Shown: piece by piece, positions 6,990-14,626 of the stretch
Numbering within the stretch: the first letter of the stretch is position 1
Layout of the letters: every line of letters starts with the position of its first letter
Assembly: GCA_031386985.1 (NCBI GenBank)
Contig: JANNCV010000015.1
Coordinates: forward strand, 1-36,639
Direction: 5' to 3'
Length of the DNA: 36,639 nucleotides
Source: JANJUB01 sp031386985
Lineage (GTDB): Bacteria > Armatimonadota > Fimbriimonadia > Fimbriimonadales > Fimbriimonadaceae
Notes under the pieces: generated by a model
Database searches by the model: none
The model's input: the letters and a program-made list of their open reading frames with translations, nothing else
Told to the model about the DNA's origin: nothing
Made by a program: the position numbers and the translations under genes

Positions 6990-9113
6990 ATGCCCAAGGT
7001 TCCACTCATCGCCGTAGTTGGCAATCCAAACGCAGGCAAAACTTGCCTCTTTAACTCCCTTACCGGTTCGAATCAAAAGGTCGGCAACTACCCTGGAGTC
7101 ACGGTTGAGCGGATTAGCTCCCGAGCCATGCTGGGTGATCTTGAAGTTGAATTCCTTGATATTCCTGGCTTGTATTCGATGCATCCCAAGTCAGCGGATG
7201 AAGAAGTAGCCACCTCTGCAATTCTGGGATCGGAGGCGTTCCCAAAACCCGACTTACTCATTTGCGTTCTAAACGCCGCCAACCTTGAGCGCAACCTGTT
7301 TCTTTATTCCCAGCTCATTGATGCCGGGATTCCCCTCCTCGTCGCCTTAACCATGACGGATTTGCTCAAGCCCAAGGGCGATAGCATTGATGTTTCCCTC
7401 TTGTCCCAGGAGCTAGATGCCGAAACTATCGTCGTAATCGGGAACCAGGGGCGCGGGATTTCGGCACTGAAAGATGCCATTAAAGCCAGTTTAGGGAACC
7501 CTCGGGTACCGAAAGTTGATTTCGGATTGCCCGCATTTTTAGAAGAAAACGTTTCGGCGGTAAAGGAGCGCCTGGCCCGAATCGGCATGGACGTGCCGAG
7601 GGCGGAACTGCGAATCGGGCTTTTAGAGCCAGAGCCCATTTTTCGCCGGCGTTTAGAACAGCTACCGGAAGTTTTAGGCGTCTTCGACTCGGCCCGAAAT
7701 GCAATCGCCGAGCAAGGCATTCTCGCTACCGGGGTCGTGTCTAACCGCTACGATTGGGCAGCCGCGCTAAGCGCGAAAGTGATCACGCATATTGGCGTGC
7801 CCAAGCGTTCGAGGTCAGAGAAAATGGATCGCATCCTAACGCATCGAGTCGGCGGCCTCGTTGTGTTTGGAGGCGTAATGTATTTGGTTTTTCAGTCTAT
7901 CTACACTTTTGCGGGTCCACTCATGGATTGGATAGAGGCGGGGTTTGGGTGGCTGGGCTCCGCCGTCGGCGTAAAACTGGAAGGAGTCCCGTGGCTCCAA
8001 TCGCTTGCGGTCGATGGGATAATCGCTGGATTTAGCGCCGCCATCGTCTTCCTCCCTCAAATCCTGATTCTCTTTGTGTTTATCAGCTTGCTAGAGGGCT
8101 CGGGTTATCTGGCGCGAGCGGCATTCTTGATGGACCGGTTGCTGGGATGGTGTGGCTTAAATGGCCGGGCATTTATCCCCCTACTCTCCAGCTTTGCCTG
8201 TGCCATTCCCGGCATTATGGCGGCGCGAGTTATGCCCGACCCGAAGAGTCGTTTAGCTACAATCTTGGTCGCGCCGCTGATGAGTTGTTCCGCCCGATTG
8301 CCCGTCTATGTCTTGTTGATCGGAGCCGTGATAGAACCTAAATTCGGAGCCGCTTGGGCGGGATTTACGCTTTTCGCCATGCATCTGCTGGGTCTCGCCG
8401 TTGCTATTCCGGTTGTTTATGTTCTAAACCGAGGCGTTATAAAAAGCAAGCGTATCCCCTTCCTTCTTGAATTGCCACCTTACCAAATGCCGCGCCTCAA
8501 GGATGTTTGGATCGCGATTTTCCAACGGGGCAAAGTATTCCTTCAGACCGCTGGCACGATGATTTTTTTCATGTCCATCGTGATCTGGGGAGCAAGCTAC
8601 TTCCCGCGCTCAATGGAGAGTGAAGCTCAATATCGCGTGGACTATTTGAAGGGACCGATGACATCGTCAGTCGAAGCTTACGTTAAGGAGCAACAACTCA
8701 GAAACAGCTACCTGGGCCAAGCGGGACGAGCGATTGAACCAATCTTCCTCCCGGCGGGCTTTGATTGGAGGATCACAACCTCAATTCTTGCCGCTTTTCC
8801 GGCGCGCGAGGTGGTAGTACCCTCCATGGGGATACTTTTCGCTATTGGTGATGAGGATTCCGAATCGGGTGCAATGCGCCGGGCGATTCAGGAAGCCAAG
8901 TGGCCGGACGGAAGGCCACTCCTCACCCAATGGACGGCGGTCGGGTTGATGGTCTTTTTCGCCCTATGCGCTCAGTGCATGGCAACTTTGGCGACGGTGA
9001 AGCGCGAAACGAACAGTTGGAAATGGCCCATTTTCATGTTCTCTTACATGACCGTTCTGGCTTACTTAGCCGCTGTTGGCGTGCATCAATTGGGGCGGCT
9101 TTTCGGCGGATAG
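6990..9113 (+). CDS. feoB: ferrous iron transporter FeoB
   Basis: Encodes 707 residues. The N-terminal G domain has G1 GNPNAGKT (11-18), the switch segment NYPGVTVE and G3 DIPG (57-60). G4 reads TMTD (121-124) where FeoB normally has NMxD; Thr is tolerated at this position in some GTPases. The helical insert follows. Two Gate-type membrane halves come next, with GLNGRAFIPLLSSFACAIPGIMA and LVAPLMSCSARLPVY carrying the conserved Pro/Cys residues. FeoB moves Fe(II) into the cytoplasm. The gene follows feoA by 8 nt without a clear ribosome binding site, which suggests coupling. No FeoC is seen. Confidence 0.97.
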   Translation: MPKVPLIAVVGNPNAGKTCLFNSLTGSNQKVGNYPGVTVERISSRAMLGDLEVEFLDIPGLYSMHPKSADEEVATSAILGSEAFPKPDLLICVLNAANLERNLFLYSQLIDAGIPLLVALTMTDLLKPKGDSIDVSLLSQELDAETIVVIGNQGRGISALKDAIKASLGNPRVPKVDFGLPAFLEENVSAVKERLARIGMDVPRAELRIGLLEPEPIFRRRLEQLPEVLGVFDSARNAIAEQGILATGVVSNRYDWAAALSAKVITHIGVPKRSRSEKMDRILTHRVGGLVVFGGVMYLVFQSIYTFAGPLMDWIEAGFGWLGSAVGVKLEGVPWLQSLAVDGIIAGFSAAIVFLPQILILFVFISLLEGSGYLARAAFLMDRLLGWCGLNGRAFIPLLSSFACAIPGIMAARVMPDPKSRLATILVAPLMSCSARLPVYVLLIGAVIEPKFGAAWAGFTLFAMHLLGLAVAIPVVYVLNRGVIKSKRIPFLLELPPYQMPRLKDVWIAIFQRGKVFLQTAGTMIFFMSIVIWGASYFPRSMESEAQYRVDYLKGPMTSSVEAYVKEQQLRNSYLGQAGRAIEPIFLPAGFDWRITTSILAAFPAREVVVPSMGILFAIGDEDSESGAMRRAIQEAKWPDGRPLLTQWTAVGLMVFFALCAQCMATLATVKRETNSWKWPIFMFSYMTVLAYLAAVGVHQLGRLFGG

Positions 9114-9116
9114 GAG

Positions 9117-9650
9117 CTAAGCGCCGCTCAACTCGACCTTACCACCCAACGTAATGATGGCGTCCCTGAGGTTCTGTTTGGCTTCCTTTAAGAGATCGGA
9201 GAGGTCCTCCAATTCCGCAACTTTTGAAAACGCCGGCGTTTCCCTTAAACCCTCCGTTATCTCGAACGCATCCGCAATCGCATGGAGGGCATCGTTAGCG
9301 CTTTCGACCGCTTTTAGGCGATGGTCGTCATACTCCGCGAACTTAGCCTTTACTTCGGCGATGCCGCTTGGGGGTGCGGATAGATCAGAGATTGACGCGC
9401 CCGCCCCGTCTATCAAATCCCGCATTTCGTCTATGGCTTCATCTCTAGGCAGTGTTTTTGCGTTCGCCGTTTCCAGGGCTTCGGACAAGATTTGAACGGC
9501 GGAATCCAACTGAACAGAACCAGATCGAAGCTGTTCATAGACAATTTGTTCCGGGCTCGGGCTCGACTTGGCCCGTGGCTCGGCGGGGCCCGCAGGCTCG
9601 CCGCAACCGAGGACGCCTAACAAAAGCCCAATCCAAGCCGCTTTGCGCAT
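9117..9650 (-). CDS. lipoprotein, unknown function
   Basis: Encodes about 177 residues from the ATG at 9650; a GTG codon lies directly upstream at 9653. The signal peptide MRKAAWIGLLLGVLGC ends in a lipobox (VLGC), so the protein is probably lipid-anchored. After a short Pro/Ser/Lys linker the remainder is almost wholly helical and acidic, with heptad-like spacing, and has no motif I can name. It converges on feoB with a 3-nt gap. It is divergent from the ChaN-like gene, with only 25 nt between starts, so the two promoters must overlap the opposing genes. Confidence 0.65.
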   Translation of the reverse strand: MRKAAWIGLLLGVLGCGEPAGPAEPRAKSSPSPEQIVYEQLRSGSVQLDSAVQILSEALETANAKTLPRDEAIDEMRDLIDGAGASISDLSAPPSGIAEVKAKFAEYDDHRLKAVESANDALHAIADAFEITEGLRETPAFSKVAELEDLSDLLKEAKQNLRDAIITLGGKVELSGA

Positions 9651-9675
9651 CACGACATATCATACACGGGGTTTA

Positions 9676-10569
9676 ATGAATCAAATGCTTTTGCTTCCCC
9701 TTTTATTCTCACAATCTGACGCGCCCGATCCTCAGAACCTGGCGATTGGGCGCACCGGAACCGCGACGATCGCGGTAAACGCCATCAAGGACATGCGAAC
9801 TCTGGCGAACGCGAGCGTTGATTCATTTGCGCAGGCGGCTGATGGGTATCGCTACGTGTTTGTAGGTGAAAGCCACGATCAGCCTGATCACCACAAGATG
9901 CAGGCGGCAGTTATTGAAGCATTGGTAAAGCGCGGGCGTGATGTCGTCGTCGGCTTTGAAATGTTTACGCGTCCGGTTCAGAAGTCACTCGCTCCATGGA
10001 CTCTCGGAAAATATACTGAGGCTGAGTTCATCGTCGAATCAGATTGGCAAAAGCAATGGGGTTTCCCTTTTGAGATTTATGCCCCGATCTTCCGGGCCAC
10101 CCAAAAGCACCGCCTTCCGATGGTCGCCCTCAACGTTCCCCGGGATTGGGTGCGGACGGTTGGGCGCGGCGGTTATGAAGGGCTAACCCCCGAGCAACGG
10201 CAACAGCTTCCGCGCGAGTTCTATCTGAACAATAAAGAGCATGAGAGCGTTTTCGTCGCTCTCATGGGAGGCCATCCCCCTACCAGCCCCAATATTTACA
10301 AAGCCCAAGTTCTGTGGGATGAAGGGATGGCAGATACTGCGATCAAGTACTTCGAAGGCCGTGCGCCAAGTCGCAACACGGTGATGGTCATTGTTGCCGG
10401 TATTGGTCATGGAATGTACGGCCAAGGCATCAACTATCGCTTAATGCGCCGCACCGGTGAGCCCTGCTTGACCATGTCCATGATCGAATCCGACAAGCCG
10501 GTAACCGTCGCAAGAGGTCTGGGTGATTTCGTTTATGTTGCGCCCGCTTTCGAGCGGCTCAAAAAGTAA
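9676..10569 (+). CDS. ChaN-like haem-binding / Tiki superfamily protein
   Basis: Encodes 297 residues from the ATG at 9676. The longer frame from 9568 runs antisense through the lipoprotein gene and is not supported. The diagnostic part is YVFVGESHDQPDHHKMQ near residue 55, then VVVGFEMFTRPVQ. This matches the ChaN/EreA-like fold, which uses conserved Glu and His residues. NTVMVIVAGIGHGMYGQGI near the C-terminus fits the second conserved block (G-x-G-H). ChaN of Campylobacter is a haem-binding surface lipoprotein. This protein has only a short hydrophobic N-terminus (MLLLPLLFSQ) and no lipobox cysteine. Its place behind feoAB is consistent with an iron-related role, but that is inference. Confidence 0.75.
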   Translation: MNQMLLLPLLFSQSDAPDPQNLAIGRTGTATIAVNAIKDMRTLANASVDSFAQAADGYRYVFVGESHDQPDHHKMQAAVIEALVKRGRDVVVGFEMFTRPVQKSLAPWTLGKYTEAEFIVESDWQKQWGFPFEIYAPIFRATQKHRLPMVALNVPRDWVRTVGRGGYEGLTPEQRQQLPREFYLNNKEHESVFVALMGGHPPTSPNIYKAQVLWDEGMADTAIKYFEGRAPSRNTVMVIVAGIGHGMYGQGINYRLMRRTGEPCLTMSMIESDKPVTVARGLGDFVYVAPAFERLKK

Positions 10570-10667
10570 AGCAACATCTTAGATTGGCACAAAGCTTGCA
10601 CCCTTGTTGAGTATGAACGGCCTCACGCTTGTAAAGCAGAAAAGCGAATCTTTTGCATGGATTCGAC

Positions 10668-10705
10668 CCAAAAGCAAAGCGACCGCCCCATTTAGAGACG
10701 GCCGC
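10668..10705 (-). terminator. intrinsic terminator of the GH50-like gene
   Basis: Read on the minus strand, bases 10705-10697 pair with 10687-10679 in a nine-pair stem that includes two G-U wobbles. The loop has nine bases, and TTTGCTTTT follows. On the plus strand the wobbles become A-C mismatches, so the element is oriented for the minus-strand gene whose stop is at 10727. The chaN-like gene converges from the other side. No separate terminator for it is evident in the 157-nt gap. Confidence 0.6.
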
Positions 10706-10726
10706 GAGGTGAGGAGAGGATGGGTA

Positions 10727-12802
10727 TTAGAAGCCGCGTCGAGCGTACAGACCTTGGGTGAAAGTGCGGAACGCTTGAACCAGGTCACTATGGGGTCGGT
10801 CGGTGACGCTAACCAGACCGAGCGGGTAGTTACCACCGTCCATCGGGCGTCCGGTCAAGGGCTCATCAATGTAGGTGAACCAGTGAACACCGATGACGTT
10901 CCGAGAGGAGAGTGCGCGTTGAAGGTAGTCCTCGGCGGCCTCAACCCGATCCTCTGAGCTACGTTCGATGGCAGGGTTCGAACCTCGACTTGCACCGGTC
11001 CCCGCTCCGTGGCACGAGAACGCAAACTCGGCAATCAGGATCGGCTTATTGAAGCTCTCAAGATACGTTAAGGGGATTCGATCCGCGCCTCCGTAGAGGG
11101 TTACAGAAATCACGTCAACTTGCTTCGCCATCGCGACAAACACTTCGTGAGGTGTCCAACCGGGATGATCTTTCGACCCCAAGAACAAGCCTTGATAGCC
11201 CATCGCTCGAAGACCCTGCTTGATCTTGTAATAGTAGTTGGTGGCGAATGTTCCCAAGAACTTGGAGCAATCTTCAAGGCATGATGCTGTCATTTGGAGG
11301 TCGGTGATTTCGACCGACTCGTTGTACAAATGAGTCCACGATGGGAATGTGGTTCCCCAAGCCGCGTTGAGACCCGAGATCGTTACATAGCGTCCACGGA
11401 GCTCATTGACAAACTTGATTTTCGCAGGTTGACCTTTCGCCGCTCGCAATGCCGCCAGGGGGAGCTGATAACGTTGCCGGAGCGTGCCATCTTTGAGTCC
11501 CCAAAAGTTCTCACCATCAACAAAGACTCCGATCAGTTTGCCCGTCTGAGCGAAAGACATGAGCGAACTGCGCCACGTGCTCTCGACGAAATACTGGAAA
11601 TCGCCGGCAAACGGATCGGGGAGCGTTCCCCAATAAGCGTCGGGAGCAGCCAAGCGAGTTTGGAAACCCTTCGTGGTGTGGGTTGTAACGGCTGGGACGT
11701 TTTGCTCGGTCATGATGGAAAGATCGGAGCCCGAAGCCAGAGTATTCATGCCCCAAGATCGCAATCGGCTCGCCGCCGTGCCTTTCCAATCGCTTTGCCA
11801 GGTCGGTCCGTATTTGGCCTTTAGATTTCGACCGTAAAAATCGAACGCTTGCCGATTGGCTCCGTTTGACCAAACGGTTGAAAAGAACTCGGAATCGGGT
11901 GCGCCTGCCGCTGGGAGAGTTCTGAATGTAGACTCCCGGCCCTGTGTTACGGTTGGATTGTATTCGCGAACTGACGTAGCTCCGAAGCTCCAGAAAAGCT
12001 TCCCTTGTGGAGTTACGAGATACCAGTTTCCGGATGGGACTTTGATTGTTCGCCAGCTGCCGGTTGCGGTTGCCCTAAGGGTGCTTGATCCCCACGTTTC
12101 GCCGGGACCCGGATTCGCCGTCCAATCCGCCGTTTCTGCCGTCCGTTGGCTCGACAAATCACTATCGGTATAGGCCTTTCCCGTCCAAACCTGACTAAAC
12201 ATTTGTCCGAACTTATCAATGCTCTGAGCGGTTGAGTAGTTAACCGCAAGCGCTTCAATATTGGAAAGTTTGACGCGAGCGGGCAGGTCGCCTCGATAAT
12301 ACAGCATCCACCCCGCGATTGAAGAGAGATTCCTAGGAGTGAAAACCGGGTTGTGACGATAATGCGATGGAACGGCTGATTGGGGGAGATGCGTCCATGA
12401 GTTACTCGCGGCAAAGGCGCCGTTATCCACGAGGACTTGGAGTTTCTCGCGGGGTCCAACATCGTAAATTCCGAGCATCGTGTCCGTTGAGCCCGAAAGT
12501 CGCACTTTGAACGCAATCGAAAGCGAAAAGCTCTCTAGATTTTCAACCGTCATTCGAAATCCGTTAAAAGCACTCCAGTTCTTTGGAGTCGTGAAGTTCT
12601 GAGCTACGTTGCCCCAACCGTTCATTGTTACGTTTAGGAAGTTCTGACCGCCAATATTCTCAACGGTTCCCAGTGTGGAATTTGCGTTTGAAAACGTTGA
12701 ATCAGAACCTGTGGTTGAGACATCCCACATGGTTTGCTGCGCGAGTGCAGCCCCTACGAGCGATACGAAACTGAATACAGATAAACCCTTTAGCCAAGCC
12801 AT
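10727..12802 (-). CDS. secreted GH50-like (agarase-type) glycoside hydrolase
   Basis: Encodes 691 residues. A signal peptide (WLKGLSVFSFVSLVGAALA) is followed by a beta-rich, carbohydrate-binding-like region to about residue 190. A TIM-barrel region then resembles GH50/GH42-type enzymes. It opens with GNWYLVTPQGKLFWSFGATSVR (about 258-279). GVFVDGENFWG offers Glu431 as candidate acid/base. KPILIAEFAF offers Glu592 as candidate nucleophile. VHWFTYIDEPLTGRP (about 639-653) matches the C-terminal signature of GH50. GH50 enzymes cleave beta-1,4 links in agarose; the true substrate here is unknown. The gene ends at a clear minus-strand terminator and appears monocistronic. Confidence 0.65.
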   Translation of the reverse strand: MAWLKGLSVFSFVSLVGAALAQQTMWDVSTTGSDSTFSNANSTLGTVENIGGQNFLNVTMNGWGNVAQNFTTPKNWSAFNGFRMTVENLESFSLSIAFKVRLSGSTDTMLGIYDVGPREKLQVLVDNGAFAASNSWTHLPQSAVPSHYRHNPVFTPRNLSSIAGWMLYYRGDLPARVKLSNIEALAVNYSTAQSIDKFGQMFSQVWTGKAYTDSDLSSQRTAETADWTANPGPGETWGSSTLRATATGSWRTIKVPSGNWYLVTPQGKLFWSFGATSVREYNPTVTQGRESTFRTLPAAGAPDSEFFSTVWSNGANRQAFDFYGRNLKAKYGPTWQSDWKGTAASRLRSWGMNTLASGSDLSIMTEQNVPAVTTHTTKGFQTRLAAPDAYWGTLPDPFAGDFQYFVESTWRSSLMSFAQTGKLIGVFVDGENFWGLKDGTLRQRYQLPLAALRAAKGQPAKIKFVNELRGRYVTISGLNAAWGTTFPSWTHLYNESVEITDLQMTASCLEDCSKFLGTFATNYYYKIKQGLRAMGYQGLFLGSKDHPGWTPHEVFVAMAKQVDVISVTLYGGADRIPLTYLESFNKPILIAEFAFSCHGAGTGASRGSNPAIERSSEDRVEAAEDYLQRALSSRNVIGVHWFTYIDEPLTGRPMDGGNYPLGLVSVTDRPHSDLVQAFRTFTQGLYARRGF

Positions 12803-13167
12803 GTGCGTTTGTTTCCACCAGACAGGAGGGGAAATGCCCTGAATAAATACGAGGGGCAGGATGATCCCCGTACAGCGTTGTTACTGGCTTTAGCTGAAAC
12901 CCCAAAACCTTTACCAGGGAGCCGCTGAGTAGACGTTCGGCCGTTACGCAAATGTTACGCTAGAATCGGTTATCTCTTTCCAATGAAGATGAGAAAGAGT
13001 TCGGATCGGATGCGGTTTGATCGAATGCCTTTCGGACGGCCAGACAGTTAAAGAAAACAGCGACCTTAAAGTTTATTGGAAGGTGAGTTGTTACAGAATC
13101 TGGTTGATGAAACTCAACAATCGCGCAAAGAAAAACGTGAAGTAACCAGAGCTGCAGCTGTGCATTG
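12803..13167 (-). other. intergenic region, probable 5' leader of the GH50-like gene
   Basis: No gene is seen in these 365 bases. On the minus strand it lies between the manC stop and the GH50-like start, so it should hold the latter's promoter. A stem of TACG-GGG with CCC-CT-CGTA (bases 12872-12848) would sit in its untranslated leader. A short palindrome, AGCTGCAGCT, lies just past the manC stop. I recognise no riboswitch or strong promoter. Confidence 0.3.
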
Positions 13168-14346
13168 CTATGACCCTTCTAGAGCCTTTTGAGCCAAATC
13201 ACGCACTTCTTGGCTTCGTGCCAAATCTATCACGACCACTTCCCCATCGGTAACAATCACGCCCAAACCCGTTACGCCAAGTAGGTTGACTCGAATGTCC
13301 GGATCAGTTGAGTAGATCACGTTGCCTTCGGATTCTATTTGGTTGAGCCGGCCAACAACAGCATTGGCACCCTCCGGGAAAGTTCGCAAAAGCGAGTCCC
13401 AGGAACCAATGTCGTCCCATTGGAACGTAGCCGGGACAAACCGAATATCAGCGGCCTTCTCCAAAACCGCCCGATCGAAGGCGATTGAGGGGAGGTCCTC
13501 GAACGAATCTTGCCCTTCAACCATGAGCTTGTAGAGAATGTAAAGGTCAGGGTCAACGGTGTGTAAGGTTTCGCGCAATGCCGTGAGAGTCATGATGAAC
13601 ATGCCGCTATTCCAGAGGTAGTTTCCCGCCTTCACATACTTTTCGGCGGTCTCGAAGTCGGGTTTCTCTTTGAATTTGAGCACCTTCCAATCAGCCGGCG
13701 GAGGCGGCGCTGGCTGAGAAGCCGCTTTCCGCTTTTTCGAAACCCGCAAGGCGATCCTGGCCCTTACCAAGCTTTCATCGCCGGCACCACCGCCTACGTC
13801 GTGACCGACGAGGGACGGGGAGTGGTTCTTTCCCCCGTGTCGGCTTATCTGTGCCGCTTCGCTCTTCGCGATTTCCAAATAGCCATAACCAGTCTCCGCG
13901 CGGGTCGGCGGGATTCCTATGATCGTGATTGAGCCGCTCTCGATTGCCAAATCAAGTGCCTTTTCGACATCTTCGCAGAACTCAGCCTGAGGACCGATGA
14001 GATGATCGGCAGTAGTGAATGCAAGCGATACTTCAGAGCCGAACTCTCGCTCAATCTGGGCCGCCGACCAGAGAACGGCGCCCAAGGTGTTGCGTTTAGC
14101 GGGTTCGGCGAGAATCCGTGAAGCCGGTACTAAACCAGACTCCACCAGCCTCGGCTCCAAGAACCGCGAAGTTGAGACGAAAACCGCGTCCTCCCCTGTT
14201 ACGGGCGAAATACGCTCCATCGCTTCTTCAAGTAAGGTCTTTCCGGAAGGAGTAAGTCGCAAAAGTTGCTTGGGTTCAGAGGCCGTGGATACCGGCCAAA
14301 ACCTCTCGCCCGATCCGCCTGCCATGACAACTGCAACCTTTTTCAT
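13168..14346 (-). CDS. manC: mannose-1-phosphate guanylyltransferase
   Basis: Encodes 392 residues. It makes GDP-mannose from mannose 1-phosphate and GTP for polysaccharide synthesis. The nucleotide-binding signature MAGGSGERFWP is at 8-18. LAEPAKRNTLGA (79-90), TTADHLI, ETGYGYLEI and FKEKPDFETAEKYVKAGNYLWNSGMF follow in family order. The C-terminal beta-helix part is present, but there is no mannose-6-phosphate isomerase domain. A block of about 57 residues (163-219), rich in Gly, Arg, Lys and Pro, separates ETGYGYLEI from the EKP motif, where the family has only a short loop. It starts divergently from the arginine operon promoter. Confidence 0.93.
   Translation of the reverse strand: MKKVAVVMAGGSGERFWPVSTASEPKQLLRLTPSGKTLLEEAMERISPVTGEDAVFVSTSRFLEPRLVESGLVPASRILAEPAKRNTLGAVLWSAAQIEREFGSEVSLAFTTADHLIGPQAEFCEDVEKALDLAIESGSITIIGIPPTRAETGYGYLEIAKSEAAQISRHGGKNHSPSLVGHDVGGGAGDESLVRARIALRVSKKRKAASQPAPPPPADWKVLKFKEKPDFETAEKYVKAGNYLWNSGMFIMTLTALRETLHTVDPDLYILYKLMVEGQDSFEDLPSIAFDRAVLEKAADIRFVPATFQWDDIGSWDSLLRTFPEGANAVVGRLNQIESEGNVIYSTDPDIRVNLLGVTGLGVIVTDGEVVVIDLARSQEVRDLAQKALEGS
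13690..13860 (-). repeat. in-frame insertion inside manC, probably an interspersed repeat
   Basis: This interval encodes residues 163-219 of ManC. The peptide reads SPSLVGHDVGGGAGDES, then a basic stretch (RVSKKRK), then APPPP. It does not look like part of a Rossmann-type nucleotidyltransferase. Peptides of the type SPSLVGEGxGGG turn up in bacterial genomes as translated short interspersed repeats. I infer such an element here, but I see no second copy in this window. Confidence 0.4.
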
Positions 14347-14366
14347 CTTCCGATTATGCCGGGGAC

Positions 14367-14395
14367 TTGCTTTTTTCGCTTGAATGACCTATAAT
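14367..14395 (+). promoter_or_regulatory. sigma-70-type promoter of the arginine operon
   Basis: A perfect -10 hexamer TATAAT (14390-14395) is preceded at 17 bp by TTGCTT (14367-14372). Transcription would begin near 14402, leaving about 225 nt of untranslated leader before argF. The manC start is only 20 bp upstream on the other strand. A TGAAT half-site overlaps the spacer, but no full ArgR box is visible. Confidence 0.6.
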
Positions 14396-14430
14396 GAACT
14401 ATCTTTTACGGCAACTCTGCGAACCCATAC

Positions 14431-14499
14431 TTGGTTTCTAGCGACGTTTTCACGTCGCCGCAGTTGGCTGTCCGCCGTCGTAACCGTCGTCGTAGCTAG
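14431..14499 (+). CDS. candidate arginine-rich leader peptide of the argF operon
   Basis: An open frame in the argF leader ends with codons for Ala-Val, three Arg, Asn, three Arg, Ser and TAG (14467-14499). The arginine codons are CGC CGT CGT, then CGT CGT CGT. Possible starts are TTG at 14431 (22 residues) or TTG at 14464 (11 residues, MAVRRRNRRRS). Neither has a good ribosome binding site, and the frame has no ATG between its upstream stop (TGA 14395-14397) and the TAG. Six arginines out of seven residues directly upstream of arginine synthesis genes is the pattern of an amino-acid attenuator. The function is inferred from position and composition only. Confidence 0.45.
   Translation: MVSSDVFTSPQLAVRRRNRRRS
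14441..14458 (+). promoter_or_regulatory. hairpin before the arginine codon run
   Basis: A perfect seven-pair stem, GCGACGT (14441-14447) with ACGTCGC (14452-14458), closes a TTTC loop. It ends 6 nt before the second candidate leader-peptide start (TTG 14464) and 15 nt before the first Arg codon. No U-tract follows, so it is not an intrinsic terminator. It could act as a pause or start-site structure. Confidence 0.45.
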
Positions 14500-14558
14500 G
14501 GGATTTGCCCTGGACGACCGTAACGAACACTGAAGTTCCTCAGGTCCCGCAAATCTCC
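14499..14558 (+). promoter_or_regulatory. long stem-loop directly after the leader-peptide stop (putative attenuator)
   Basis: The outer stem is GGGGATTTGC (14499-14508) with GCAAATCTCC (14549-14558), ten pairs with one G-U. Inside it, GGAC (14512-14515) pairs with GTCC (14544-14547), and CTGA (14530-14533) with TCAG (14540-14543). The 5' strand starts at the last base of the leader-peptide TAG. A ribosome stalled on the Arg codons would therefore cover it. The G-U pair becomes A-C on the other strand, supporting plus-strand RNA. No U-tract follows, so factor-dependent or translational control is more likely than a simple terminator. Confidence 0.5.
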
Positions 14559-14626
14559 GTTCTCCCGCAGTTTTCACTCCGCCCAGCGTTGGGCCCAAGT
14601 CCAAAACTCTCAGGACGGCATTTTCA

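Noticed and set aside
10970..10985. GGGTTCGAACC resembling a tRNA T-arm
   Set aside because: It lies inside the GH50-like coding sequence and has no acceptor or anticodon stem around it.
14376..14400. Possible ArgR box overlapping the arg promoter
   Set aside because: Only one TGAAT half-site is present; the inverted partner is missing.
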